Shown here in pieces: positions 16,199 through 24,911 of a DNA stretch of 64,000 bases (positions are counted from its first letter, which is position 1; every line of letters begins with the position of its first letter). The stretch is from an uncultured Pseudomonadota bacterium (GTDB lineage: Bacteria; Myxococcota_A; Bradymonadia; Bradymonadales; Bradymonadaceae). The stretch covers positions 1 to 64,000 of the forward strand of contig CAJXPB010000010.1 in NCBI GenBank assembly GCA_913057905.1, written 5' to 3'. The notes below the pieces were generated by a model. The model was not told the DNA's origin and did not search any database. It was given only the letters and a program-made list of their open reading frames with translations. Both the position numbers and the translations under genes were made by a program.

Positions 16199-18163
16199 AT
16201 GATATACGAACTCAAATGGGATCTGGTTCTGATCGGCAGCATGGTCTGTCTGGCCGTCGGGTTTTTTACCTTTCAGACGCCCTGGATCCAGACGGCCGAC
16301 GAGGCGACGACCGAAGGAAGTCGGCCGCCGGATCGGACCGAGGGGGATGTGCTGCTTCTTCTGCCGGACGCCCCCGCGGCACGGGCCGGAGCGCTCGATG
16401 AACTCGACTGCAGTTACGGCTGGTACAACAGCCTTTGGCAATTCTACGGGTCCTTTGCCACCGCCCTGACGCGCAATCTCAGCCCCGAGTTTCTGGCGGG
16501 CCGAAACGCCGTCATCGTCCCGCGACGCGTGGCCCGCGCGATGCCGGCGACCGGCGTGACCGCGCTGTCCGAGTTCGTCCGCCAGGGGGGCCAGCTTATC
16601 CTCGAGCAACCCGGCTCGGGCTGGGGGCAATTGACCGGGGTCAACCGAGCGACGGGCTCGCCGCAGCCGGCCCGCAATATCACGTCGGTCGAGGGCCTCG
16701 CGGCCCGCGGTCGCATGCGCACTCACCTCCCCGACGTTCCGCTAGCCGGGCGCCTGACTCCCGCGGCCCCCGCCGACCCATGGCCCGCCGGCCCGACCCT
16801 CCTGGACGTAAACGGACAGCCCGGACTCCTCGCCAATCGGGTCGGGCAGGGGCGGGTCTACACCTTCCTGTTCGAGTTTGGATGCACGATCACCGCACTC
16901 CAGCAGGGGCGCCCGACCGAAAACATGCGATTCTCGCGGGATCGGGCGGAGGCGGACTCGCTGCTGCCCACGGCCCGGCGCACCGCCGACGAGAGCATGA
17001 TGCAGGCCGAAGCGCCGCTGGCCGATCTGCTGGAACACGCGGTCTTCCACCGACTGTCGGAGTTTCGTCCCCTGCCCCGGCTGTGGCCCTACCCCGACGA
17101 CATGGCGGGCGCGTTTCTGGTCGCCCATCCGACCCCCGCCGACATTCGCCCGACGATGGGCTATCTGGACTGGGCCGACGAAAACGACGCCCCATCGACG
17201 GTGTTCGTGGCGGCCGACCGCCTGTCCGAATCCGAAGCCGCGCTGGCCGAACGCGCCGGCGCCGATGTGGGCCTTCTGTGGATTCGCGGCATCGAGCGCC
17301 CCCCGGCCACCCGGACCATCGGCCTCGGCGCCATCCGTCCCCTGGCGCGAGAACTCAGCCTGCGCGACCAGCTCACGATGCTCGATGTCAAACTTCCCGA
17401 CGACTCGGTCCCGAAGGTCGCCCGCGTCGAGGGCGCACACCACAGAGCCGACTGGTCGACGACCTTCCGCCAGCTTGCCGCCGCCGACCTCAGGGTCGAC
17501 AACAGTTTCGGTCCGGTGGCCGAAGACCATCACGGATATCTCTTCGGCACCGGTTTTCCGTTCTATCCGATCGACCGTCAGGGCCTGCCGCTGCCGATCC
17601 TGGAGCTTCCCTTCGTGCTGCACGGCCCGAACCTCTCGCGCGACCGGCTACAGTCGATGCTGCGCGACAGCGCCGACTACTACCACCAGACGGTGACGAT
17701 CAGTGTGCCGAGCTACGGCATGCGCAAGACCCCGAGCGCCGACATGTTGCTCGCCTACCGGGACGCCTTCGACCTCGCCCGCAAACACGACCACTGGATT
17801 ACGACGATGACCGACCTGAAGGACTTCATGTCGGCCCGACGTCGATCGGTCCTCACCAGCCAATGGCAAGAATCGTCGCGACGCCTGACGATCTCGGTCA
17901 ACCTGAAGGGCACGCGCCTCGATTCGCGTGAGGGCGGAGCCATCCCGGGGATCGCCATTCCCAGGACCTGGCGAGACACACCGATCGAACGTCTCGTGAT
18001 CGACGGCGAAGAGGCGTCGTTGAGCCGTTTGACTCCGAGCGGCCCGGGCCGCGAGTCGATCCTTTCGCTCGATCCGGGCCGCCACACGGTCTCGGTCTTC
18101 TACAGGCGACCCCCGGATGCGAGCTCCGACGCCGGCGTCGACGACGCGACGACCGCCCGTTGA
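16199..18163 (+). CDS. Membrane-anchored protein with degenerate GATase-like and NodB-like regions, copy 2
   Basis: This 654-residue protein is the tandem paralogue of the preceding gene, 15 bp away. It has one transmembrane helix (about 8-27). The GATase-like region is about 50-235 (NAVIVPRRVARAMPATGV, GGQLILEQPG, GQGRVYTFLFEFGCTI). The shared block LQQGRP..ENMRFS..DESMM..APLADLLE covers about 240-285. A NodB-like part starts at LWPYPDDMAGAFLVAHPT. Unlike a true deacetylase it lacks clear metal ligands. The C-terminal 90 residues (RRLTISVNLKGTRL, LVIDGEEASLSRL) form a beta-sandwich seen in both copies. It is probably co-expressed with copy 1, perhaps as a heterodimer. Confidence 0.65.
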   Translation: MIYELKWDLVLIGSMVCLAVGFFTFQTPWIQTADEATTEGSRPPDRTEGDVLLLLPDAPAARAGALDELDCSYGWYNSLWQFYGSFATALTRNLSPEFLAGRNAVIVPRRVARAMPATGVTALSEFVRQGGQLILEQPGSGWGQLTGVNRATGSPQPARNITSVEGLAARGRMRTHLPDVPLAGRLTPAAPADPWPAGPTLLDVNGQPGLLANRVGQGRVYTFLFEFGCTITALQQGRPTENMRFSRDRAEADSLLPTARRTADESMMQAEAPLADLLEHAVFHRLSEFRPLPRLWPYPDDMAGAFLVAHPTPADIRPTMGYLDWADENDAPSTVFVAADRLSESEAALAERAGADVGLLWIRGIERPPATRTIGLGAIRPLARELSLRDQLTMLDVKLPDDSVPKVARVEGAHHRADWSTTFRQLAAADLRVDNSFGPVAEDHHGYLFGTGFPFYPIDRQGLPLPILELPFVLHGPNLSRDRLQSMLRDSADYYHQTVTISVPSYGMRKTPSADMLLAYRDAFDLARKHDHWITTMTDLKDFMSARRRSVLTSQWQESSRRLTISVNLKGTRLDSREGGAIPGIAIPRTWRDTPIERLVIDGEEASLSRLTPSGPGRESILSLDPGRHTVSVFYRRPPDASSDAGVDDATTAR

Positions 18164-18270
18164 CGCTCGAGACCTCGACAGACACCCTTTCGCCGGAACA
18201 ATCACCCTCCCGACCTTGTTGTTTCGACGGACAACTCTCCAACGATTCGAGACGCACAGAGGAATTACCC

Positions 18271-18465
18271 ATGGCGGACAAACCACTGACCAAGCAACGC
18301 AAAGAAGCCCGCTCAAAGGGACTGGCGGCGCTGGGCTCCGCCGGAGCGACAGCCGTACTCTCGGCCTTTCTGACGACCTTTGCCCTGCTGCCCGGAATCC
18401 CGATCACCGCGTATCTGACCTACCGCTGGCTCGCCTACCGAGCCGAATGGGGCATGAAGTTTTGA
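18271..18465 (+). CDS. Small membrane protein
   Basis: The 64-residue product starts at ATG 18271 after AGAGGAA (eight bases of spacing). A basic N-terminus (DKPLTKQRKEARSKG) precedes a hydrophobic hairpin (about 19-56, with FLTTFALLPGIPITAYLTYR). An upstream start at 18160 would only add unconvincing sequence. No family is recognised. Confidence 0.55.
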   Translation: MADKPLTKQRKEARSKGLAALGSAGATAVLSAFLTTFALLPGIPITAYLTYRWLAYRAEWGMKF

Positions 18466-18542
18466 TTTCTTGCGGATCCTCCCGTTGAGACTTAAAAACA
18501 TGGGGGAAGCGTCGCGAGAACTTCATCAGCAATGGTTCCGGC

Positions 18543-19841
18543 ATGAATCGCTATTTTGGCGTCCACGTACTCGACGGCGAGTGGCACGCGCTGTTGCCTC
18601 GATATCTGGTGCTGACGGGACATCTCGATGGTGCCCGCGTCCTCGATATCGGATGTGGAACCGGCATCGGATCGTCGATGATGCTCGAGATGGGCGCCGA
18701 TCATGTCGACGGCGTCGACTATCGGCCGGAGGTCCTCGATCTGGCTGAAATGAAGCACGCCAAGGATGAGCTGACCTTCCACACGATGCTGTGGGAGAAC
18801 CTCGATTTTGAAGACGACTCCTTCGATGTCGTCGTCTGCATGGATCCCTCCACGCCGGTCACGGATCCGACCCTGCTCGAGGAGGTTCGCCGGGTCCTGA
18901 GAAGCGACGGTGAGTACATCTGCGCCATCGAACGGAGCAACGTCGGTGATCTCAGCGGGATCCTCCCCCGATACGGCTACTCATCGCCGGGCCGCAACGT
19001 CGATGTGACTCGGGGAAAGCAGGAGCCGCCCCAGATAAACGAATTGTCGACCTACTTCGAGCACCTGGCCAGCCTGCAACAACAACCCCGGCTGAGCTGG
19101 GTCTTCGAGTCCGATCCGAAGGATGCCGAACGGTGGGACGACGACACCGGATTTCGCCCCGAAGACGTCGTCAGCCCCACGGTCGACCGCACCTTCTGCA
19201 CCGAAGACTCCGAGACGGCCGGCGTCGAACTGGTATTCTGCCGAACCGAGGCCGGCGAACCGCCGAACCCCCGTGATGTCCGGCTTCCGTATCATCAGCT
19301 CATCGAGCGGCTCGGGACGATCATCCGAGACCTGCAGTTCAGCCCCCGATCCCAGGAGGATGAACTCGATGAGGATACCGAAGTCGAAGCAGACGATGCC
19401 GAGGAGTCCCGGCCGGACCTCCAACTCGACGAAGACGCCGGTGACGATGCCGTCTCCCGACGACTCGGCGATGTCGCCGACGCCTACGAACGCCTGCGCC
19501 ACGCCGTCCATTCGATGCGCGAGCAGACGCAGGCGACATTGATCGAACAGGAGCGGCTGCTCGGGCAGATGTTCGGCCACTTGCAGACCGACGAACCTGC
19601 CGGGGCCGGCGAATCATCGACCGGGATCTTCGAGCGTTCATCGGCCTCGCACATCGACGAGTTTCAGGACCTGAGTGCCGACTCGAGCAGAGAGGACATC
19701 GAGGCGGAACTGGCACGGATGAAGCGGGAGAGGGCCCGGCTAAACAACAAGCTCGACGCAACCGCCAGCGAAATCGACAAGCTCGAGGGATGGCTCGACG
19801 AGCGCGACCAGGAGTCGGACGATTCGGAGACGGACGATTGA
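18543..19841 (+). CDS. SAM-dependent methyltransferase with acidic coiled-coil tail
   Basis: The 432-residue protein begins with a class I methyltransferase domain (about 28-120). Motif I is RVLDIGCGTGIG, the acidic end of strand 2 is DGVDYRPE, and the later strands FDVVVCMDP and SDGEYICAIER are in place. A variable middle part (130-250) follows. The C-terminus (about 260-432) is very acidic and then forms a long coiled coil (RLGDVADAYERLRHAVHSMR, ARMKRERARLNNKLDATASE). The substrate is not deducible. Its stop overlaps the start of the next lipoprotein gene as TTGA, so the two are translated together. Confidence 0.8.
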   Translation: MNRYFGVHVLDGEWHALLPRYLVLTGHLDGARVLDIGCGTGIGSSMMLEMGADHVDGVDYRPEVLDLAEMKHAKDELTFHTMLWENLDFEDDSFDVVVCMDPSTPVTDPTLLEEVRRVLRSDGEYICAIERSNVGDLSGILPRYGYSSPGRNVDVTRGKQEPPQINELSTYFEHLASLQQQPRLSWVFESDPKDAERWDDDTGFRPEDVVSPTVDRTFCTEDSETAGVELVFCRTEAGEPPNPRDVRLPYHQLIERLGTIIRDLQFSPRSQEDELDEDTEVEADDAEESRPDLQLDEDAGDDAVSRRLGDVADAYERLRHAVHSMREQTQATLIEQERLLGQMFGHLQTDEPAGAGESSTGIFERSSASHIDEFQDLSADSSREDIEAELARMKRERARLNNKLDATASEIDKLEGWLDERDQESDDSETDD

Positions 19842-21469
19842 AGGTCCGCGCGACGATCATTCTGACAGGCCTCGCGGCCGCGGTTGTCTGGGGTTTACCC
19901 GGATGCAAGACGCCCGAGCCGGAACGCCCCCATCTGGTTGGGTCACCGGGGCCCTCGCAGTCTCCGCCTCCCGCTCGACGACCTGAGCCACCACAGGCGA
20001 CTGACGACGGCAAGGATTCGACGCGCCGGAGCCGACAACGTTCCGGTGCCCTCTGGTATCGGATCGAGCTGTCGGCCGACGTGGCGCACATTCGCGTCCG
20101 GCTCGTCGAACCACCGACGACGGCCAGCTTCTTTTTGCCCACGTCTCCGCCGCCGGAGCGTCAGACGACGCCGGGGTTGCAGGTCGATGAAGCGCTCGGC
20201 CCCGACGGCCCCGTCGATACAGAACGCGTCATCTCCGCACATCGAATCGACATCGACGCCCGCGGACTTCAGTGGGTCGAATTTCGCTATCGCCTGGACT
20301 TGAACAGTGCATCGCGGGCAAAGCATCCCCTCGCCCCGGTGCTCGAGGGGTCGACCCGCCTGCTGTATATGCCGTCGGTTCTCGCCGTCCCGAGCGCCAG
20401 AATCGCTCGGGGACTCACCGACATTCCCGTCGAACTACACCTTCCCTCCTCGTGGAGCGCCACGACGACCTGGGATTCGGTCGGAAGCGAGCCGTCGGCT
20501 CGAGACTCGACACGTCAGGTGCACGGGTTTCTGGCCCGGGACTTTCGCGAGCTGCGCGACGCCTATCTGGCGGCCGGCCCCGAATTGACGACCGTGACCA
20601 GACATTCGAGACGCCACCGCATCGAGATCACCTTCGGACCGGGATTCGACAGGGGGCGAGAGGCGATCACCGATGCGATCGGTCCGCTTCTGGGGTTCTA
20701 CCGTCGACAATTCGGCCATCTCGGCCCCGTCAGTGCGTTTGTTCAGGCTCGGCGGCCGGACGGCTCAAACGACATCCATGGCCAGGGACGTCGAGGGGGC
20801 TTTGTCGTCTCGATGCCCCCGGGCCCGCCGGGAAAGCAGTCGCTTTTGCTGCTGGCACACGAGGCATTTCACCTGTGGAACGGCCACCGGATCGTCCCCT
20901 CGCCGGCGGCGGAGCCGGAGACACGCTGGTTCAAAGAAGGCGTCACCCACTACATCGCGCTGAAGACCCTCTACACACTCGGGGTCTTTGAGCGTCGGGA
21001 CGTCCTCGATGAGATCGCGCGGGCCGCGTACCTGTACGACCATAATCCGGCAGCCCGGTCGAGACCCGGGATCGACCCCGTCGATCGACGGCGACTCCCC
21101 TACGACCGGGGGCTACTGATCGGACTGGCGATGGACGCTGCGCTTACCGAGTCCAGCCGGGGTGAGGTCGGCATCGAACACTGGTTTCGCCGACTGTTGC
21201 GGCAGGAAAACGGCGGGCCCGACCGCCTGGTCGATACCAAAAGCTTGAAGTCCGCGTTCTTCGAGGTGACTCCTCAACGGTGCCAGCGTTGCCGTACGCT
21301 CTGGAGCCGGTATGTCGAACGCGAGAGTCCGCTGGATTTGGACGAAATCTTCGCGCACGGCGGCCTGCACTTGCTCGACGGAGGTTCGGTCGACCAGATG
21401 CGTCTGTTACCCCTCCAAGGTGCCTCGTTGCCCTTTCGGGCCTACTTTCCTTTCGCACGCAGCGAGTGA
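19838..21469 (+). CDS. Lipoprotein metalloprotease of the M61-like (gluzincin) type
   Basis: TTG 19838 gives a complete lipoprotein signal (KVRATIILTGLAAAVVWGLP, Cys about 23) and overlaps the upstream stop by 4 nt. After a Pro-rich linker comes a beta-rich region (about 65-230). The zinc protease domain follows: HEAFHLWNGH near residue 340 matches HExxH, and the downstream Glu in WFKEGVTHY fits the third zinc ligand. This arrangement is seen in M61 (glycyl aminopeptidase) and M1-like peptidases. The rest is helical. It would cleave peptides at the periplasmic or outer face. The length, 543 residues, is close to that of M61 members. The family call is from motifs only. Confidence 0.7.
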   Translation: MKVRATIILTGLAAAVVWGLPGCKTPEPERPHLVGSPGPSQSPPPARRPEPPQATDDGKDSTRRSRQRSGALWYRIELSADVAHIRVRLVEPPTTASFFLPTSPPPERQTTPGLQVDEALGPDGPVDTERVISAHRIDIDARGLQWVEFRYRLDLNSASRAKHPLAPVLEGSTRLLYMPSVLAVPSARIARGLTDIPVELHLPSSWSATTTWDSVGSEPSARDSTRQVHGFLARDFRELRDAYLAAGPELTTVTRHSRRHRIEITFGPGFDRGREAITDAIGPLLGFYRRQFGHLGPVSAFVQARRPDGSNDIHGQGRRGGFVVSMPPGPPGKQSLLLLAHEAFHLWNGHRIVPSPAAEPETRWFKEGVTHYIALKTLYTLGVFERRDVLDEIARAAYLYDHNPAARSRPGIDPVDRRRLPYDRGLLIGLAMDAALTESSRGEVGIEHWFRRLLRQENGGPDRLVDTKSLKSAFFEVTPQRCQRCRTLWSRYVERESPLDLDEIFAHGGLHLLDGGSVDQMRLLPLQGASLPFRAYFPFARSE

Positions 21470-21497
21470 CCCCACGCACACGAGAGAAGTGAATCGC

Positions 21498-22193
21498 ATG
21501 AAGACACAACAGAGATCCGATCGAAACGAGACCGAGGTTCCGAGTCCGCGTTGCGACGACTACGAGGACTATCTGTTCGACGAACAGGGGTACGCGTGGG
21601 ACGCCCGAGACGTCGTCTCGGTCGAAACACTCGAGCGCCATGATGACATATTGGCCCTTACCCAGGAGGAGCTCGAGGAGCTGGTCCCCGCCGACTATGA
21701 CGATTTCATCCGGTGGGCCATCGCGCGGCGCTGGCATCAACTGGACCGACTGGAGTCGGCCATCGAGGTTGCTCGAACCGTCGTCGAAGGCGAAACCGAC
21801 CACCGCGCCATCCACTATTCGGAGGCGAAGCTCGCTGTAGCGCGACTCATGGAAGAGGCCGGCCGGCTCGACGAGGCCGTCGAGATGACGACGACGCTCG
21901 CCGAAGAAAATGACACATATCGCCCGTACGGCCGGCTGTTGCACGCCATGATCCGGCTCCGTAGTGGGGAGGAGGCGGGAGCCGACAGGGCCGAGGAGAT
22001 CCTCGACTCACTGTACGAGACCCATTCAGACGATGCAGAACTCCAGTACGAGATCGCCGAAGACCTCGCGCGTTCGGGATACGGGGAGATGGCCGAGACC
22101 TGGATCGAGCGGACCAGAGAGACAGCCGAGCGCACGGGCAACCGGGCCGTACGGGTCGACCTCGAGCTGCTTGAACCCCGGACTGGTCACTGA
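21498..22193 (+). CDS. Acidic TPR-like helical-repeat protein
   Basis: ATG 21498 is preferred over longer starts, which would lie inside the upstream gene. The 231-residue protein is very acidic at its N-terminus (DDYEDYLFDEQG). It then carries helix pairs typical of tetratricopeptide repeats at about 75-215 (LESAIEVARTVVEGETDHRA, EEAGRLDEAVEMTTTLAEEN, DSLYETHSDDAELQYEIAED). It is cytoplasmic with no enzyme motif, so it is probably a protein-interaction scaffold. It follows the metalloprotease gene by 28 bp, and its 3' end overlaps the convergent GltJ-like gene by 7 nt. Confidence 0.65.
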   Translation: MKTQQRSDRNETEVPSPRCDDYEDYLFDEQGYAWDARDVVSVETLERHDDILALTQEELEELVPADYDDFIRWAIARRWHQLDRLESAIEVARTVVEGETDHRAIHYSEAKLAVARLMEEAGRLDEAVEMTTTLAEENDTYRPYGRLLHAMIRLRSGEEAGADRAEEILDSLYETHSDDAELQYEIAEDLARSGYGEMAETWIERTRETAERTGNRAVRVDLELLEPRTGH

Positions 22194-24127
22194 AGGATGA
22201 AGGGAGCCCGGATTTTTTCGGTCCCGCCATCGTACGACCCGAAGTCCCATCGCGAGCGGTGCGACTGGAGACACTCTTGGAAGTAGGTGCCAGAGAGTTT
22301 GTCCGGGTCTAGACCGAAGTCCGACACGTCGCCGGTCGACTCCACGGTCAAGACGATGAAGATCTTTCCGGCCTCCAGGGGCGCTCCTCGATTCGCATGG
22401 CGTTGCCGGCAGGTCGCAAGGCTGTCCTGCACCGAGTTGATACCCTTTCGGATCTGCTCTTTGCTCAGGGCCTCCGGCATATATGTCCCCTGGTCGTTGT
22501 CCTTGAATTGGTCGGAATTCGGGCGGTAATCGGGCCGGTTCGATTCGATCGCGTTGACTGAATCGAAATCATCCGGTGCAAGCGACCCGCCGCTCGGAGC
22601 CTGTGACTCGGCGACCATACCCTTCGACTCGGTACCGCCGAGGGCGGTCCCCGATGTTGAGCTGTCATCCGGAGAGTTCGCACGGGCGGTCCGCTTGTTC
22701 GATCCCTTCAGCGCTTCTTCGAAGGAATTTTCATCGTTGGATCCGCCCCCGACCACGGGATCACCGTCGCCGAACAGACCACCTTGTTTGGCTTCACCCT
22801 GGTCGTCCGATGGTTGCTCGCCAGACCCCGACCCACCTCGCCCGGATCCTCCGGACCCCCGGCGTTTGCCCGAACTACCACGGTTCGAAAGTGCCGTCTC
22901 GAAGCTGTCATTGTCGTCGGAAGGCGGCGCAACCTTCCGGGCACTGCCTTGCCGGAATTTGTTTCGCTCTTCCTCGGAATAGGTCCGAAACGTCAGACCG
23001 TCGTCGTCTTCGTAGGCCTGATCGTCCGTCTGAACGAGCGGATCCTGCCGAGGCTCGGCGGTCGACGCATAGTAATACCAAACGCCGCCGATCGCGGCGA
23101 AGGTCAGCAACACGACGGCGACAATCGCCCGGCGTTTGCCCGCCCCCTCGTTCTGGATCTTGTCGAGCTGAATCAGGAGGCTGTCCGTAACCGTATCGCC
23201 GAAGCTCTTTGAACGGTCACTGCTCAGGGAGGGGGCCTGCGGCATCTGCTCGTCGTCGGAGTCTTCGTCGACACGATCGAACATCCCGTCATTTTCGGAT
23301 CCATCTTCGACCGACTCCGGCCCCGTTTGCTGCGACGTCGGAATCGCGGGGATCTCTTCCTCGCTGACGTCGTCGTCGGAGCCATCATCGCTCGCCGACT
23401 CGTCGAGCGCACCCGCCGGCGACTCCTCGACGCGCGTCGCATCTGCGGGGCCGACCTCTTCGGCCGCCTTCTCCAGTTCGGCAAACGCCTCGTCATCGAG
23501 ATCGAGGTCCAGATCGGCAATCGAGCTCTGCTCGACCTCGGCATCCGGGTCGGGGGCCGACTCGACGTCCGTCGAATCGGACCGAACATCTTCGCGAGTG
23601 TCGACGGCTGCGGCACCTTGAGTGGCGCCTCCGCCGAAACTGGCATCGAGTCGGCTTCTGAGATTTTTGAGCCGATCGCCTCTCGATTCGCCGGATGTCG
23701 ACGACGGTGCCGATTGTACGGAGGTCGACGTCTGGCTCGACTCAATCGACTCGACGGAACCGTCGACGCCGAGCGTCTCGCCGGCACGCTCCATCGACGG
23801 TGAAGTCTCACGCACGATCGAAGCGAACGGCTCGACTTCGGCGACCGGCTTCCAGTCCCCGAACGACGCCTTCCAGACGTAACTGTCGGCCCCGACGTCA
23901 CCGCTGGCGTAGGTCTGGCGCAACTCCGGAGCCGACATCGGCCCGAAGGTATCTCCGTCGACGGAATAGTACCATTCTTCGCCGCGGCCGCCGGAGTCTT
24001 CAGCACTCTTGCCGCGAACAACGATGATCTCTTCGCACGATTTGCAGCGGACTTTGACGACTTTACCGCGAACCTTTTCGTCCGCGATCTCGTACTTCGT
24101 GCCGCAGTGATCGCAGTAGAATTTCAT
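22187..24127 (-). CDS. GltJ/AgmX-like protein: zinc ribbon, GYF domain, TM helix, AgmX/PglI C-terminus
   Basis: The 646-residue protein begins with an MJ0042-type zinc ribbon (CDHC at 5-8, CKSC at 28-31) and a GYF_2 domain (about 52-100, EWYYSVDGDTFGPMSAPELR). A long acidic disordered stretch follows. One transmembrane helix (about 334-355, AIVAVVLLTFAAIGGVWYYY) leads to a Ser/Gly-rich periplasmic linker. The C-terminal AgmX/PglI domain (about 545-646) contains GINSVQDSLATCRQRH and ECLQSHRSRWDF. In Myxococcus xanthus this order is that of GltJ (AgmX), which links the cytoplasmic polarity switch to the envelope part of the gliding machine. ATG 24157 would add ten residues; 24127 is used because family members begin MKFxC. 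Confident on architecture, moderate on role. Confidence 0.8.
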   Translation of the reverse strand: MKFYCDHCGTKYEIADEKVRGKVVKVRCKSCEEIIVVRGKSAEDSGGRGEEWYYSVDGDTFGPMSAPELRQTYASGDVGADSYVWKASFGDWKPVAEVEPFASIVRETSPSMERAGETLGVDGSVESIESSQTSTSVQSAPSSTSGESRGDRLKNLRSRLDASFGGGATQGAAAVDTREDVRSDSTDVESAPDPDAEVEQSSIADLDLDLDDEAFAELEKAAEEVGPADATRVEESPAGALDESASDDGSDDDVSEEEIPAIPTSQQTGPESVEDGSENDGMFDRVDEDSDDEQMPQAPSLSSDRSKSFGDTVTDSLLIQLDKIQNEGAGKRRAIVAVVLLTFAAIGGVWYYYASTAEPRQDPLVQTDDQAYEDDDGLTFRTYSEEERNKFRQGSARKVAPPSDDNDSFETALSNRGSSGKRRGSGGSGRGGSGSGEQPSDDQGEAKQGGLFGDGDPVVGGGSNDENSFEEALKGSNKRTARANSPDDSSTSGTALGGTESKGMVAESQAPSGGSLAPDDFDSVNAIESNRPDYRPNSDQFKDNDQGTYMPEALSKEQIRKGINSVQDSLATCRQRHANRGAPLEAGKIFIVLTVESTGDVSDFGLDPDKLSGTYFQECLQSHRSRWDFGSYDGGTEKIRAPFILQ

Positions 24128-24240
24128 GTAGACAACGCCGACTTCTGAGAACTGCATTGTGACTCAACGGAAAACCTACCGCCGCGCCCGCGCACTGACA
24201 AGCCCCACCTCTCGTCGCGTCAGCCGAAAAATTTTAACGA

Positions 24241-24268
24241 TTGTCATCAAAGCCGTGTGAATTAGGTT
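24241..24268 (+). promoter_or_regulatory. Candidate promoter upstream of a lipoprotein gene
   Basis: TTGTCA (24241-24246) lies 16 bp before TAGGTT (24263-24268), about 74 bp from the next start, in a locally AT-rich patch. The -35 is good and the -10 is weak. Confidence 0.25.
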
Positions 24269-24341
24269 CACCAGTTAGGCAGGGAGAGGGACTCAAGTGA
24301 CGCATTCAGTTCAGTTGTATTCAGTCTGAGAGGCAACATTC

Positions 24342-24893
24342 ATGAAGAGAGTATTTCGATATCTGACACGGCGCCTCGCCCTCACTGCACTGGTCATCTC
24401 GGCGGCCATGCTTGTCGTCGGACCGGGATGTACTGAATTTGGCTCCTTCAAATTCACGTCAGAGAGCAACGTCCAGACCATCCAGGGAACATCGCTACCC
24501 GTCTCCGGCCCGCTGGGCAATCTGGCCTTCGATTTCAACCTCGAGCAGGAACTCGAAAAGCGCGATGTCAAAGCGGCAAAGGCCGTGCGACTCAACGGCC
24601 TGACCCTCCAGATTACAGAGGACGCAGAACCGGAAGGTGATGAGGACAACTTCAACTTCCTGGATTCCATCAGGTTCGTCGCAAGTGCCGATGGGATGGA
24701 GGAGGCCGAGCTGGCGGCCCAAGACAACATCCCGAGCGGCGTCAAAACGCTGAACGTGCCCGTGACCTCGGACACCAACCTCAAACCCTACATCGAACAG
24801 GGGCTGACGCTGTCGACCGAAGGCGAAGGTTCGCCGCCGGAGGACGATACCTCGGTCAAGGGGATCATCACCCTCGAGGTCGAGATCCTCTGA
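24342..24893 (+). CDS. Lipoprotein of unknown function
   Basis: The 183-residue product has a basic N-terminus and a lipoprotein signal (LALTALVISAAMLVVGPGC). A single strand-rich domain follows (QGTSLPVSGPLGNLAFDFNL, LNGLTLQITEDAEPEGDE, VKGIITLEVEI), resembling small outer-membrane-exposed beta-sandwich proteins of delta-proteobacteria. It stands alone between two minus-strand units. No function can be assigned. Confidence 0.65.
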   Translation: MKRVFRYLTRRLALTALVISAAMLVVGPGCTEFGSFKFTSESNVQTIQGTSLPVSGPLGNLAFDFNLEQELEKRDVKAAKAVRLNGLTLQITEDAEPEGDEDNFNFLDSIRFVASADGMEEAELAAQDNIPSGVKTLNVPVTSDTNLKPYIEQGLTLSTEGEGSPPEDDTSVKGIITLEVEIL

Positions 24894-24911
24894 GCCGGCT
24901 CATCCTCAGAG
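24888..24911. terminator. Short hairpin between convergent genes
   Basis: CTCTGAG (24888-24894) and CTCAGAG (24905-24911) form a 7-bp stem over the stop codons of the lipoprotein gene and the convergent transporter gene. There is no T-tract, so termination is uncertain. Confidence 0.3.
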
